5,577 nt of DNA. It comes from Anaerolinea sp. (GTDB lineage Bacteria > Chloroflexota > Anaerolineae > Anaerolineales > Villigracilaceae). A program made the translations under genes and the position numbers. The notes beneath the pieces were generated by a model that was not told where the DNA came from, did not search any database, and was given only the letters and a program-made list of their open reading frames with translations. Below, in pieces: positions 1 through 5,316 of the stretch. The stretch covers positions 1 through 5,577 of the forward strand of contig DYNS01000210.1 in the NCBI GenBank assembly GCA_020720965.1, written 5' to 3'. Numbering within the stretch: the stretch's first letter is position 1; each line of letters begins with the position of its first letter.

Positions 1-30
1 TGGCGGGGGCGCCGCCCGCCATAACGTTAT
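1..30. repeat. GC-rich hairpin and adjoining 10-bp palindrome at left edge
   Basis: Positions 1-7 (TGGCGGG) are the exact reverse complement of 15-21 (CCCGCCA), giving a 7-bp stem around a 7-nt loop. It is followed by the perfect palindrome ATAACGTTAT at 21-30. No T-run follows directly on either strand, so it is not a convincing terminator by itself. It may belong to the end of a gene or control region left of the window, which cannot be judged from here. Confidence 0.35.
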
Positions 31-114
31 CAAAAAAATATTGCCATTTTTGTTTAAAGGTGGGTTTTGGGGACATCTTCTGCTCCGAAAGGGTGAACTT
101 GCCGCAAAGACGGC

Positions 115-140
115 AAAAAAATACCACAGACAGGCTGTGG
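115..140 (-). terminator. Rho-independent terminator downstream of the PIN-TRAM gene
   Basis: Read on the minus strand, CCACAG (140-135) and CTGTGG (129-124) form a perfect 6-bp stem with a 5-nt loop, followed at once by TATTTTTTT (123-115). This is the classic intrinsic-terminator layout. It lies about 126 nt past the stop codon of the minus-strand PIN-TRAM gene and has no other gene to serve in this window. The stem is short, so efficiency is uncertain. Confidence 0.6.
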
Positions 141-156
141 AAGTTGCGAAAACAAG

Positions 157-187
157 TATAGCCCAAAATGGTAAATTTTGGGCTATA
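157..187. repeat. Perfect 13-bp inverted repeat, possible first terminator hairpin
   Basis: TATAGCCCAAAAT (157-169) is exactly complementary to ATTTTGGGCTATA (175-187), with a 5-nt loop (GGTAA). On the minus strand it is followed by CTTGTTTTC, a weak T-tract; on the plus strand a run of eight T begins only about 13 nt later (201-208). It sits 79 nt beyond the PIN-TRAM stop and 17 nt before the better terminator at 115-140. It could be the first of two tandem terminators, or an RNA stem protecting the 3' end of the transcript. The role is inferred; the structure is directly visible. Confidence 0.55.
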
Positions 188-265
188 AAGTCTTATTTAC
201 TTTTTTTTGATGTAAAGTTACCTGTTTTTTCTCTCCCCAAGCCACTCCCCGGCGGGGAAGGGGGA

Positions 266-1339
266 TTAATCTTCCGGGCGGGCAAAAATCATGCGCCCGG
301 CGGCGGTTTGCAGCACTTTTGTAACCATCACAGCGCGAGTCTGACCGATGAGCCGGTTGCCATTCTCCACCACGACCATCGTGCCATCGTCCATGTAGCC
401 CACGCCCTGACTGGATTCTTTGCCCTCCTGAATGACAGCAATTTCCATCACTTCGCCGGGCAAGACCACCGATTTGACCGCGTTGGCGAGTTCGTTAATG
501 TTCAAAATAGTTACGCCTTGCAGTTCCGCCACGCGGTTGAGGTTGTAGTCGTTGGTGAGAATGGGGCACTTTAACTGCCTCGCCAAAATGACGAGTTTAT
601 CGTCCACTTCCCGCACGCCTTCCACATCAATATCGCTGATGCGAACCGTCACAGCCGAGACCTTTTGCAGGTCTGCCAGCACTTCCATGCCGCGCCGCCC
701 CCGCTGACGGCGCAAAGCGTCCGCAGAGTCGGCGATGTATTGCAGTTCGTTTAGCACAAAACGGGGAATAAGCATTGTGCCGGGCAGGAAGCCGGTTTTT
801 GCCACGTCTGATACCCGCCCGTCTATAACGACGCTCGTATCCAACAAAATGGTGCGGGCGCTCGCCCAGCCTGCGGCGCCGGTTGGGCTACCGTTGGCAC
901 TGCCGCCGCCCCCCTGCCCAAAAGTGCCAGAAAGAACATTGAGCAAATCGGTCTGACGCATGACGAAGAGAGCAACCCCAAAGTAACCAAATAGGAGAAC
1001 CGCCACAAAGGGCAAAATGTTGCCTATCGGCTCTGGCAGCTGTGCCAGCGGAAAGGAAAGCAGGGCAGCCACAATCAGCCCTGCCACCAAGCCGGTTAAA
1101 CCCGCCAGCAAATTCTCCGCAGAAACGCGCACCAGCAAGCGGCGCAGCATACGCATGGGAGCGGTGGTAAAGTAGGGGGTGGCAATCAGCCCAAATAACG
1201 CGCCCACCGTGCCAATTCCGAGAGTGTAGGTAACGAGCTGTTCCACCGCGTTGCCTTTGGCAAACCAAAATCCCCAATAACCGCCCAACAGCATAAAAAT
1301 GACCATTCCCACCATGCGAAACACAAAATCTATGCTCAT
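266..1339 (-). CDS. Membrane-anchored PIN-TRAM domain protein (YacL-like putative RNase)
   Basis: Predicted 357-residue integral membrane protein of the YacL-type PIN/TRAM family. Hydrophobic segments lie near residues 5-27, 35-55, 77-97 and 106-127, followed by a Gly/Ser-rich linker (about 137-158). The PIN nuclease-like domain (about 163-285) has acidic residues expected for metal binding: D167 in LLDTSVVIDGR, E198 in LNEL, D246/D247 in VDDKLV and D264 in TNDYN. A TRAM domain (about 292-354; PGE, then GVGYMDDGTMVVVE) should bind RNA. Family members are presumed ribonucleases tethered to the inner membrane, with the enzymatic part in the cytoplasm; the substrate is not known. The start at 1339 is chosen because AAGGAG (1354-1349) lies 9 nt upstream. 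Earlier in-frame starts at up to 1423 fall in or before the promoter. Transcribed alone, divergently from moaA. All key acidic residues seem intact. Confidence 0.9.
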   Translation of the reverse strand: MSIDFVFRMVGMVIFMLLGGYWGFWFAKGNAVEQLVTYTLGIGTVGALFGLIATPYFTTAPMRMLRRLLVRVSAENLLAGLTGLVAGLIVAALLSFPLAQLPEPIGNILPFVAVLLFGYFGVALFVMRQTDLLNVLSGTFGQGGGGSANGSPTGAAGWASARTILLDTSVVIDGRVSDVAKTGFLPGTMLIPRFVLNELQYIADSADALRRQRGRRGMEVLADLQKVSAVTVRISDIDVEGVREVDDKLVILARQLKCPILTNDYNLNRVAELQGVTILNINELANAVKSVVLPGEVMEIAVIQEGKESSQGVGYMDDGTMVVVENGNRLIGQTRAVMVTKVLQTAAGRMIFARPED

Positions 1340-1348
1340 AAAAAATAA

Positions 1349-1354
1349 CTCCTT
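1349..1354 (-). promoter_or_regulatory. Ribosome binding site fixing the PIN-TRAM start
   Basis: AAGGAG on the minus strand, 9 nt before the ATG at 1339. It supports the 357-residue start rather than the longer open frame reaching back to 1423. Confidence 0.75.
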
Positions 1355-1394
1355 GTGAAATAAGTGCAAAAAATGAAGAAAAAAAGCCCGATAC

Positions 1395-1423
1395 ATCATA
1401 GCACGCAGGCAGAGGAGCGTCAA
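1395..1423 (-). promoter_or_regulatory. Sigma-70-type promoter for the PIN-TRAM gene
   Basis: On the minus strand, TTGACG (1423-1418) and TATGAT (1400-1395) are separated by exactly 17 nt and each differs from the consensus at one position. A transcription start near 1388 would give a leader of about 49 nt before the ATG at 1339. This placement also excludes the upstream in-frame ATG codons as translation starts. Confidence 0.75.
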
Positions 1424-1439
1424 TTAAAACTGGTTTGCT

Positions 1440-1469
1440 CTTAAGAATCTCTTACAAAGCCCTTACAAA
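1440..1469 (+). promoter_or_regulatory. Three direct repeats at 11-bp period upstream of moaA (Pho-box-like operator candidate)
   Basis: Three 8-mers lie in exact 11-bp phase: CTTAAGAA (1440-1447), CTTACAAA (1451-1458) and CTTACAAA (1462-1469), with 3-nt spacers. The last ends 9 nt before the TATAAT box (1479-1484), and there is no good -35 hexamer at normal spacing. Repeats of this period just upstream of the -10 box are typical of binding sites for PhoB/PhoP and other OmpR-family response regulators, which often replace the -35 contact. The repeat is directly visible; the regulator is inferred. An alternative element is the inverted pair TACAA (1464-1468) and TTGTA (1476-1480), which overlaps the -10 box. 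Confidence 0.45.
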
Positions 1470-1478
1470 CGAGGGTTG

Positions 1479-1484
1479 TATAAT
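1479..1484 (+). promoter_or_regulatory. -10 box (TATAAT) of the moaA-HAD-malic enzyme promoter
   Basis: A perfect TATAAT lies 36 nt before the moaA ATG. At 16-18 nt upstream the sequence (around 1455-1462) does not resemble TTGACA; the nearest TTACAA copies are 10 or 21 nt away, the wrong spacing. This suggests an activator-dependent promoter. The start of transcription would be near 1491, giving a leader of about 30 nt, too short for a molybdenum-cofactor riboswitch. Confidence 0.55.
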
Positions 1485-1520
1485 GGGAAGGCTTTGCACA
1501 CCAGCCCCGCCGAGGTAATT

Positions 1521-2495
1521 ATGGCAATTGACCGATTTGGACGCAACATTCACTACCTGCGCGTTTCGCTAACCGACCACTGTAACCTGCGCTGCGTCTA
1601 CTGTATGCCGGAAGACCAAACTTTTAGACCCAACGCCGAACTCATGCAAGACGATGAGATTTTCACCCTCGTCCGCCTGTTTGCCAGCCTGGGCTTCGAT
1701 AAAATCCGCCTGACCGGGGGTGAGCCAACGGTCCGCGCCGACATTGTGGGCTTGGTGCGGGGAATTGCCTCCACCGAGGGAATCCGCTCTCTTTCCATGA
1801 CGACCAACGGAATCCTGCTCCCCCGCCTGGCACGACCCCTCAAAGATGCCGGGCTTCAGCGTGTCAACGTTTCCATAGACACCCTCGACCCTCAAAAATT
1901 TAAGCGCCTCACCCGCTGGGGCAAACTGGAGCAGGTTTGGGAGGGGATTTTTGCTGCCGAAGCCGCCGGGCTAACACCCATCAAACTGAACGCTGTCATC
2001 GTGCGCGGCTACAACGAAGAAGACGTTTTAGACCTCGCCGCCCTCACCCTGGAACGCCCCTGGCAGATTCGGTTCATTGAGATGATGCCCTTTGGCGGGG
2101 TCACAGACCTGCAAACCGGCGGAGTTGTAACCGCCGCTCAAATTCAGCATAAGATTGAAAGTGAATTTGGGCTTTTGCGAGCCGAAGGCGGCTATGACGG
2201 CGAAGCCCGCATGTACCGCATTCGCGGGGCGCAGGGCAAGGTTGGCTTCATTTCCTCCGTCACCGTTCCATTTTGTTCTGCCTGCACCCGCGCCCGCCTC
2301 ACCGCCGATGGCGTTTTGCGAATGTGCCTGCTGAGAGAAAAAGAGATAGACCTGCTTACCCCTCTCCGCAGCGGCGCAACCGCCGCCGACCTGCGCCAAA
2401 TGGTTTTGCAAGCCGTATGGGAAAAACCTTGGGGGCACGGCTTGGAAGATGGAGTCATTCCCCTGAACCGCGCCATGAATCAGATAGGAGGCTAA
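1521..2495 (+). CDS. moaA: GTP 3',8-cyclase MoaA (radical SAM, molybdenum cofactor synthesis)
   Basis: 324 residues, normal for MoaA, the cytoplasmic radical-SAM enzyme that converts GTP to 3',8-cyclo-7,8-dihydro-GTP, the first step of molybdopterin synthesis (completed to cPMP by MoaC). The N-terminal cluster motif is C21-x3-C25-x2-C28, followed by the SAM-binding TGGEP at 65-69 and a radical-SAM barrel (NVSIDTLD, RFIEMMPFG). The second 4Fe-4S site is C252, C255 and C269 with the substrate-binding TRAR at 256-259. The C-terminus ends in the conserved Gly-Gly (NQIGG) needed for activity in the family. The ATG at 1521 has GAGG 5 nt upstream; the longer frame beginning with TTG at 1476 would start before the -10 box and is rejected. 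First gene of a three-gene unit. No moaC, moaB, moaE or moeA is in the window, so the other steps must be encoded elsewhere. Confidence 0.95.
   Translation: MAIDRFGRNIHYLRVSLTDHCNLRCVYCMPEDQTFRPNAELMQDDEIFTLVRLFASLGFDKIRLTGGEPTVRADIVGLVRGIASTEGIRSLSMTTNGILLPRLARPLKDAGLQRVNVSIDTLDPQKFKRLTRWGKLEQVWEGIFAAEAAGLTPIKLNAVIVRGYNEEDVLDLAALTLERPWQIRFIEMMPFGGVTDLQTGGVVTAAQIQHKIESEFGLLRAEGGYDGEARMYRIRGAQGKVGFISSVTVPFCSACTRARLTADGVLRMCLLREKEIDLLTPLRSGATAADLRQMVLQAVWEKPWGHGLEDGVIPLNRAMNQIGG
2486..2491 (+). promoter_or_regulatory. Shine-Dalgarno inside the moaA end, setting a TTG start
   Basis: A full AGGAGG lies within the last moaA codons, 4 nt before the TTG at 2496. It justifies the rare start codon of the HAD gene and places it directly after the moaA stop (TAATTG), implying translational coupling. 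Confidence 0.75.
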
Positions 2496-3236
2496 TTGAA
2501 CGACATTCGCGCCATCTTCTACGACCTGGATGGAACCCTGAGAGAAAGCCAGCCCTCTTCCAACCTGATATTTTGCCAGCAAGCCCAAGCCCTGGGTTTG
2601 GCGCTTTCTGCCCAAGCCTGCCGGGAGATTTTACGCTGGGAACATGCCCACTTTGCCGAATCTCCGGCTTTGCGGGCAGACCGCGCCGAATTTCAGGATG
2701 ACTCTTCGGCTTTTTGGGTGCGTTACTCCGAGCGTAAATTAATCGCCCTGGGGCTTGCGCCACAGCAGGCGCAGGAATTCGCCGCCCCGCTCAGCGCCGC
2801 CATGCGAAAACACTACAAACCCACCGACATCATCATCGAAGATGTCATCCCCACCCTGGCACGCCTGCGCCAGGAAGGCTACCTGCTCGGCATTCTCTCC
2901 AACCGTTTTGAACCATACGAAGAATACCTGCAAAAACGAGGGCTTTTACCCTACTTTGATGTAGTCGTCCACGCCGGAGAAGTGGGGCTGCGGAAACCCA
3001 ACCCCCAACCCTTTGCCCACCTGCTGCAAAAAGCCGGAGCGCTGCCCCAAAACGCCCTCTACATCGGCGATAATTACTTTGCAGATGTGCGCGGCGCAAC
3101 CGGCGCGGGCATGTGGGCAGCCCTATACGACCCCACAGGCATTTTTGAAGCCCCGGACTGCCCGGCGCTTCAATCTCATACCCAAATTTTTGATTTACTG
3201 AACGGGAGGCAACAATGGCTTGGGAACGAAAGATAA
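2496..3236 (+). CDS. HAD-superfamily hydrolase (phosphatase, substrate unknown)
   Basis: 246 residues with all four haloacid-dehalogenase motifs: motif I D10-x-D12-G-T (D10 the nucleophile, D12 the acid/base), motif II S135 in ILSNR, motif III K167 in LRKPNP, and motif IV GDNYFAD (D192, D197) for Mg2+ binding. The stretch between about residues 15 and 110 is a helical cap of the type seen in subfamily I enzymes such as phosphoglycolate phosphatase or YjjG-like nucleotidases, so a small soluble phosphorylated metabolite is the likely substrate. The specificity cannot be read from the sequence. No signal peptide is seen. The TTG start follows moaA without a gap and the 3' end overlaps the malic enzyme gene by 22 nt, so expression is probably coupled to both. 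A housekeeping or metabolite-repair role is possible. Confidence 0.88.
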   Translation: MNDIRAIFYDLDGTLRESQPSSNLIFCQQAQALGLALSAQACREILRWEHAHFAESPALRADRAEFQDDSSAFWVRYSERKLIALGLAPQQAQEFAAPLSAAMRKHYKPTDIIIEDVIPTLARLRQEGYLLGILSNRFEPYEEYLQKRGLLPYFDVVVHAGEVGLRKPNPQPFAHLLQKAGALPQNALYIGDNYFADVRGATGAGMWAALYDPTGIFEAPDCPALQSHTQIFDLLNGRQQWLGNER

Positions 3237-4564
3237 TGCGAACCGTGCGAGTACGCAACGACCAGCAAACCGGCGTGCTTGCACAACTGCTCACCGCCAT
3301 CTCTGAAGCAGGCGGTGACGTTGGCACAATGACGATGCTGACTGAAACCAGCCGTAGCGTCATTCGGGATATTACCGTCTACGCCGAAAGCCCCACACAG
3401 CTGGAAGCGATTTTGGAAAACATGCGCGCCAACCCCGGCAGCAAAGTGCTGGACGTGCGTGACGAAGTGCTGGAACTGCACGAGAAAGGCAAAATCGCCA
3501 TCCGCTCGCGCTACCCCATAGACTCGATGACCACCCTGCGGCGAGTCTACACCCCCGGCGTGGCAGAAGTCTGCCTGAGAATAGCCGAAGACCCAAGTCA
3601 GGCGCGGCTCTACACCAGCACCAGCCACATGGTCGCCATCGTCACCGATGGAACCGCCGTGCTAGGGCTGGGAGATATTGGTCCGCTGGCAGGAATGCCC
3701 GTCATGGAAGGCAAAGCCATGCTCATGGAAAGCCTGGTAGGGCTTTCCGGCATTCCCATTTTGCTCAACACCAAAGACCCGCAGGAAATTATCGACACCG
3801 TAGCCAACATCGCCCCCACCTTTGCCGCCATTCAACTGGAAGACATCTCTGCCCCGCGCTGTTTTGAAATTGAAGAAAAACTGCAAAAACGGCTGGATAT
3901 TCCGGTTTTGCATGACGACCAGCACGGAACTGCCGTTGTCACCACCGCCGCGCTGATGGTTGCTTCCCGTCAAACCGGGGTGTACCTCTCCTCGGCAAAA
4001 ATTGGGCAAATTGGCTTGGGCGCGGCAGGCTTTGCCACCGCTCAGATGCTCATGCGCCTCACTGGCAACCCGGTTTGGGGAGCAGACCTGAACCCGGAAG
4101 CCCTAAAACGCTTGCAAGCCGCCGGAGGCAGACCCTCCAACCTGGCAGAGATTATGGCAAACTGCGATATTGTGATTGCCACAACCGGCGCGCCGGGCTT
4201 AATTAAACCCGGCATGGTACGAAAAGGACAGGTCATCCTCGCCCTCTCCAACCCCAACCCGGAAATTCAGCCGGAGGTGGCGCTGGAACGTGGGGCGCTC
4301 TTTGCGGCGGACGGAAAATCCGTAAACAACGTATTGGGCTTCCCCGGCATCTTCCGGGGCGCGGTAGATTCTTACGCCCCGCGCATTACCAACGAAATGC
4401 TGCTCGCCGCCGCCTATACCATTGCGGATATGACTCCCCCCGGTGAGCTCGTCCCCAACCCGCTGGATAAAAAAGTTCACCTAGCGGTTGCCCGCGCTGT
4501 AGCCCAAAAAGCCATAGACCAGGGCATTGCCCGCGCCGAATACGTCCCCTACACCGAAGAGTAA
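3215..4564 (+). CDS. ACT domain-containing malic enzyme (probably NAD-dependent)
   Basis: 449 residues. Malic enzymes oxidatively decarboxylate L-malate to pyruvate and CO2 with NAD(P)+ and a divalent metal in the cytoplasm. An N-terminal ACT-like regulatory domain (about 8-85) precedes the malic N-domain with YTPGV (Y112, catalytic), TDGTAVLGLGDIGP (144-157) and MEGKAML (K167, catalytic base). The metal site is E209-D210 (QLEDI) and D234/D235 (DDQHGT). The NAD-binding domain begins at GLGAAG (267-272), with D291 near the end of the second strand suggesting NAD rather than NADP. Further motifs are LALSNPNPE (342-350) and NNVLGFPGIFRGA (371-383). The ATG at 3215 has GGGAGG (3204-3209) 5 nt upstream; the in-frame ATG at 3236 lacks a well-spaced site. 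Last gene of the moaA unit. The ACT domain suggests allosteric control by an amino acid or other small ligand, which is inferred. Confidence 0.93.
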   Translation: MAWERKIMRTVRVRNDQQTGVLAQLLTAISEAGGDVGTMTMLTETSRSVIRDITVYAESPTQLEAILENMRANPGSKVLDVRDEVLELHEKGKIAIRSRYPIDSMTTLRRVYTPGVAEVCLRIAEDPSQARLYTSTSHMVAIVTDGTAVLGLGDIGPLAGMPVMEGKAMLMESLVGLSGIPILLNTKDPQEIIDTVANIAPTFAAIQLEDISAPRCFEIEEKLQKRLDIPVLHDDQHGTAVVTTAALMVASRQTGVYLSSAKIGQIGLGAAGFATAQMLMRLTGNPVWGADLNPEALKRLQAAGGRPSNLAEIMANCDIVIATTGAPGLIKPGMVRKGQVILALSNPNPEIQPEVALERGALFAADGKSVNNVLGFPGIFRGAVDSYAPRITNEMLLAAAYTIADMTPPGELVPNPLDKKVHLAVARAVAQKAIDQGIARAEYVPYTEE

Positions 4565-4581
4565 CAAAGCCGCACAACGCG

Positions 4582-4622
4582 CAACCGCCGCAAAGCCTTT
4601 TGGTTTTGCGGCGGTTGTTTTT
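4582..4622 (+). terminator. Strong Rho-independent terminator ending the moaA-HAD-malic enzyme unit
   Basis: CAACCGCCGCAAA (4582-4594) pairs perfectly over 13 bp with TTTGCGGCGGTTG (4605-4617). The inner bases GCC/GGT extend the stem by three more pairs (one G-U) around a TTTT loop. TTTTT (4618-4622) follows directly. It starts 17 nt after the malic enzyme stop. On the minus strand no T-run follows the stem, so it should serve mainly the plus strand, although it may also slow convergent bioY transcription. Confidence 0.92.
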
Positions 4623-4642
4623 GTTGGGGCAGGGAATGTGTA

Positions 4643-5215
4643 TTAACGCGGGAACAACTTCCAGGCGGCGGGTAGGGTAAGGGAGGCAAGAATCAGTTTG
4701 AGGGCATCCCCCGCCAAAAAGGGCAAAATGCCCAGGCTAAAGGCTTTCTGCCAGCCGAGGAAGAAAGCCAGCCAACCCGCGCCCAAGACATAAATGACGA
4801 GTGTCCCCGCCAGAAAAGGCAGCAGGGACACCGGGAGGCGGCGCTCCCAACCTCGCTCGGCGAGCCAGCCGGTGAGAAAGGCGGCGGGGATGAAACCGAG
4901 CAGGTATCCGCCGGTTGCGCCAAAGGCATACGCCGCGCCGAATGCGCCCCCGGCAAAGACCGGCAGCCCGGCAACGCCCAGGAGGGCATATAAAGTTAAC
5001 GCCGATGCGCCGCGCCGCGAGCCAAGCGCCGCGCCAACCAGCAGCACGGCAAAGGTCTGCCCGGTGAGGGGGACGGGGCTAAAGGGAAGGGGGATTTTGA
5101 CCTGTGCGAGCAGGGCAACCAAAGCCGCGCCTGCGGAAACGAGAAACAGGTCGCGCCATTTGGGGCTGAGAGAGGGCAGGATGCGGGCGCTGAGGGTGGG
5201 GGCGAGGGCGTTCAT
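4643..5215 (-). CDS. bioY: BioY, biotin-binding S component of an ECF transporter
   Basis: 190-residue, very hydrophobic membrane protein of normal BioY length. It captures biotin at the cell membrane, usually coupled to an ECF module (EcfT plus ATPases); solitary BioY proteins also occur. Recognisable elements are PVPLTGQ (47-53), LGxxGLPVFAGG (79-90), GATGGYLLGF (99-108) and the C-terminal GD-x2-K (169-173), with about six membrane helices. The ATG at 5215 is preferred because AAGGAG (5233-5228) lies 12 nt upstream. A TTG at 5239 would add eight residues but contains that same site inside the gene and has no site of its own. No ecfA or ecfT genes and no biotin synthesis genes are in the window. 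It lies downstream of the cDPG-synthetase-like gene on the same strand and converges with the malic enzyme gene. Confidence 0.92.
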   Translation of the reverse strand: MNALAPTLSARILPSLSPKWRDLFLVSAGAALVALLAQVKIPLPFSPVPLTGQTFAVLLVGAALGSRRGASALTLYALLGVAGLPVFAGGAFGAAYAFGATGGYLLGFIPAAFLTGWLAERGWERRLPVSLLPFLAGTLVIYVLGAGWLAFFLGWQKAFSLGILPFLAGDALKLILASLTLPAAWKLFPR

Positions 5216-5316
5216 GGCGTGGAATTTCTCCTTGTTCAAGTAAAGGTTGAAGACGGGTAAGTATCTTCGGGGAGGTTAACACGGTTCCTGGTGGGGGGAT
5301 GTGGGATGACCTTTTT
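5216..5316 (-). other. Spacer between the cDPG-synthetase-like gene and bioY
   Basis: Gap of 101 nt with no convincing stem-loop plus T-run and no promoter with both hexamers, so bioY may be read through from the upstream gene. It contains one TGTTAACC (5282-5275 on the minus strand), which looks like one half of a BirA-type biotin operator, but no opposing GGTT half is seen on the same strand at the expected distance. Confidence 0.35.
5228..5233 (-). promoter_or_regulatory. Ribosome binding site deciding the bioY start
   Basis: AAGGAG on the minus strand, 12 nt before ATG 5215. The spacing is rather long, but no comparable site precedes the alternative TTG at 5239. Confidence 0.55.

Larger units (their letters stand above)
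1..265. other. Non-coding 3' region with hairpins, no gene recognised
   Basis: No credible gene is seen here. An open frame that starts at 41 on the plus strand continues to 574, but most of it lies antisense to the PIN-TRAM gene and its translation has no recognisable motif. The region is richer in A/T homopolymer runs than the coding parts and contains the edge hairpin (1-21), a small TTGCCG/CGGCAA stem (99-104 with 111-116), the terminator at 115-140, the 13-bp inverted repeat at 157-187 and a C/G-rich stem (CCCC-GGC-GGGG) at about 247-257. Confidence 0.6.

Noticed and set aside
99..116. TTGCCG/CGGCAA stem followed by an A-run, as a terminator
   Set aside because: For minus-strand transcription the T-run comes before the stem, and for the plus strand an A-run follows it, so it lacks terminator layout on either strand; its A-run serves the neighbouring 115-140 terminator instead.
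41..574. Open frame of 177 codons on the plus strand
   Set aside because: More than half lies antisense to the PIN-TRAM gene, it crosses the terminator hairpins, and the translation shows no recognisable domain.
1340..1423. N-terminal extension of the PIN-TRAM protein (28 more residues)
   Set aside because: It would start at or before the -35/-10 elements of the gene's own promoter, while AAGGAG precedes the ATG at 1339 at good spacing.
1476..1520. N-terminal extension of MoaA from a TTG at 1476
   Set aside because: The codon lies upstream of the TATAAT box and expected transcription start, and family members begin close to the DRFGR segment.
1485..1520. Molybdenum-cofactor riboswitch before moaA
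   Set aside because: The expected leader is only about 30 nt, far too short for that structure, and no extended pairing is seen.
2028..2615. Long minus-strand open frame antisense to moaA and the HAD gene
   Set aside because: It is a shadow of GC-biased codon use in moaA; it spans the gene junction, and the translation has no motif.
4794..5243. 149-codon plus-strand open frame opposite bioY
   Set aside because: The translation is a low-complexity Arg/Pro/Ala-rich product typical of the reverse strand of a hydrophobic membrane protein gene; bioY motifs on the other strand are unambiguous.
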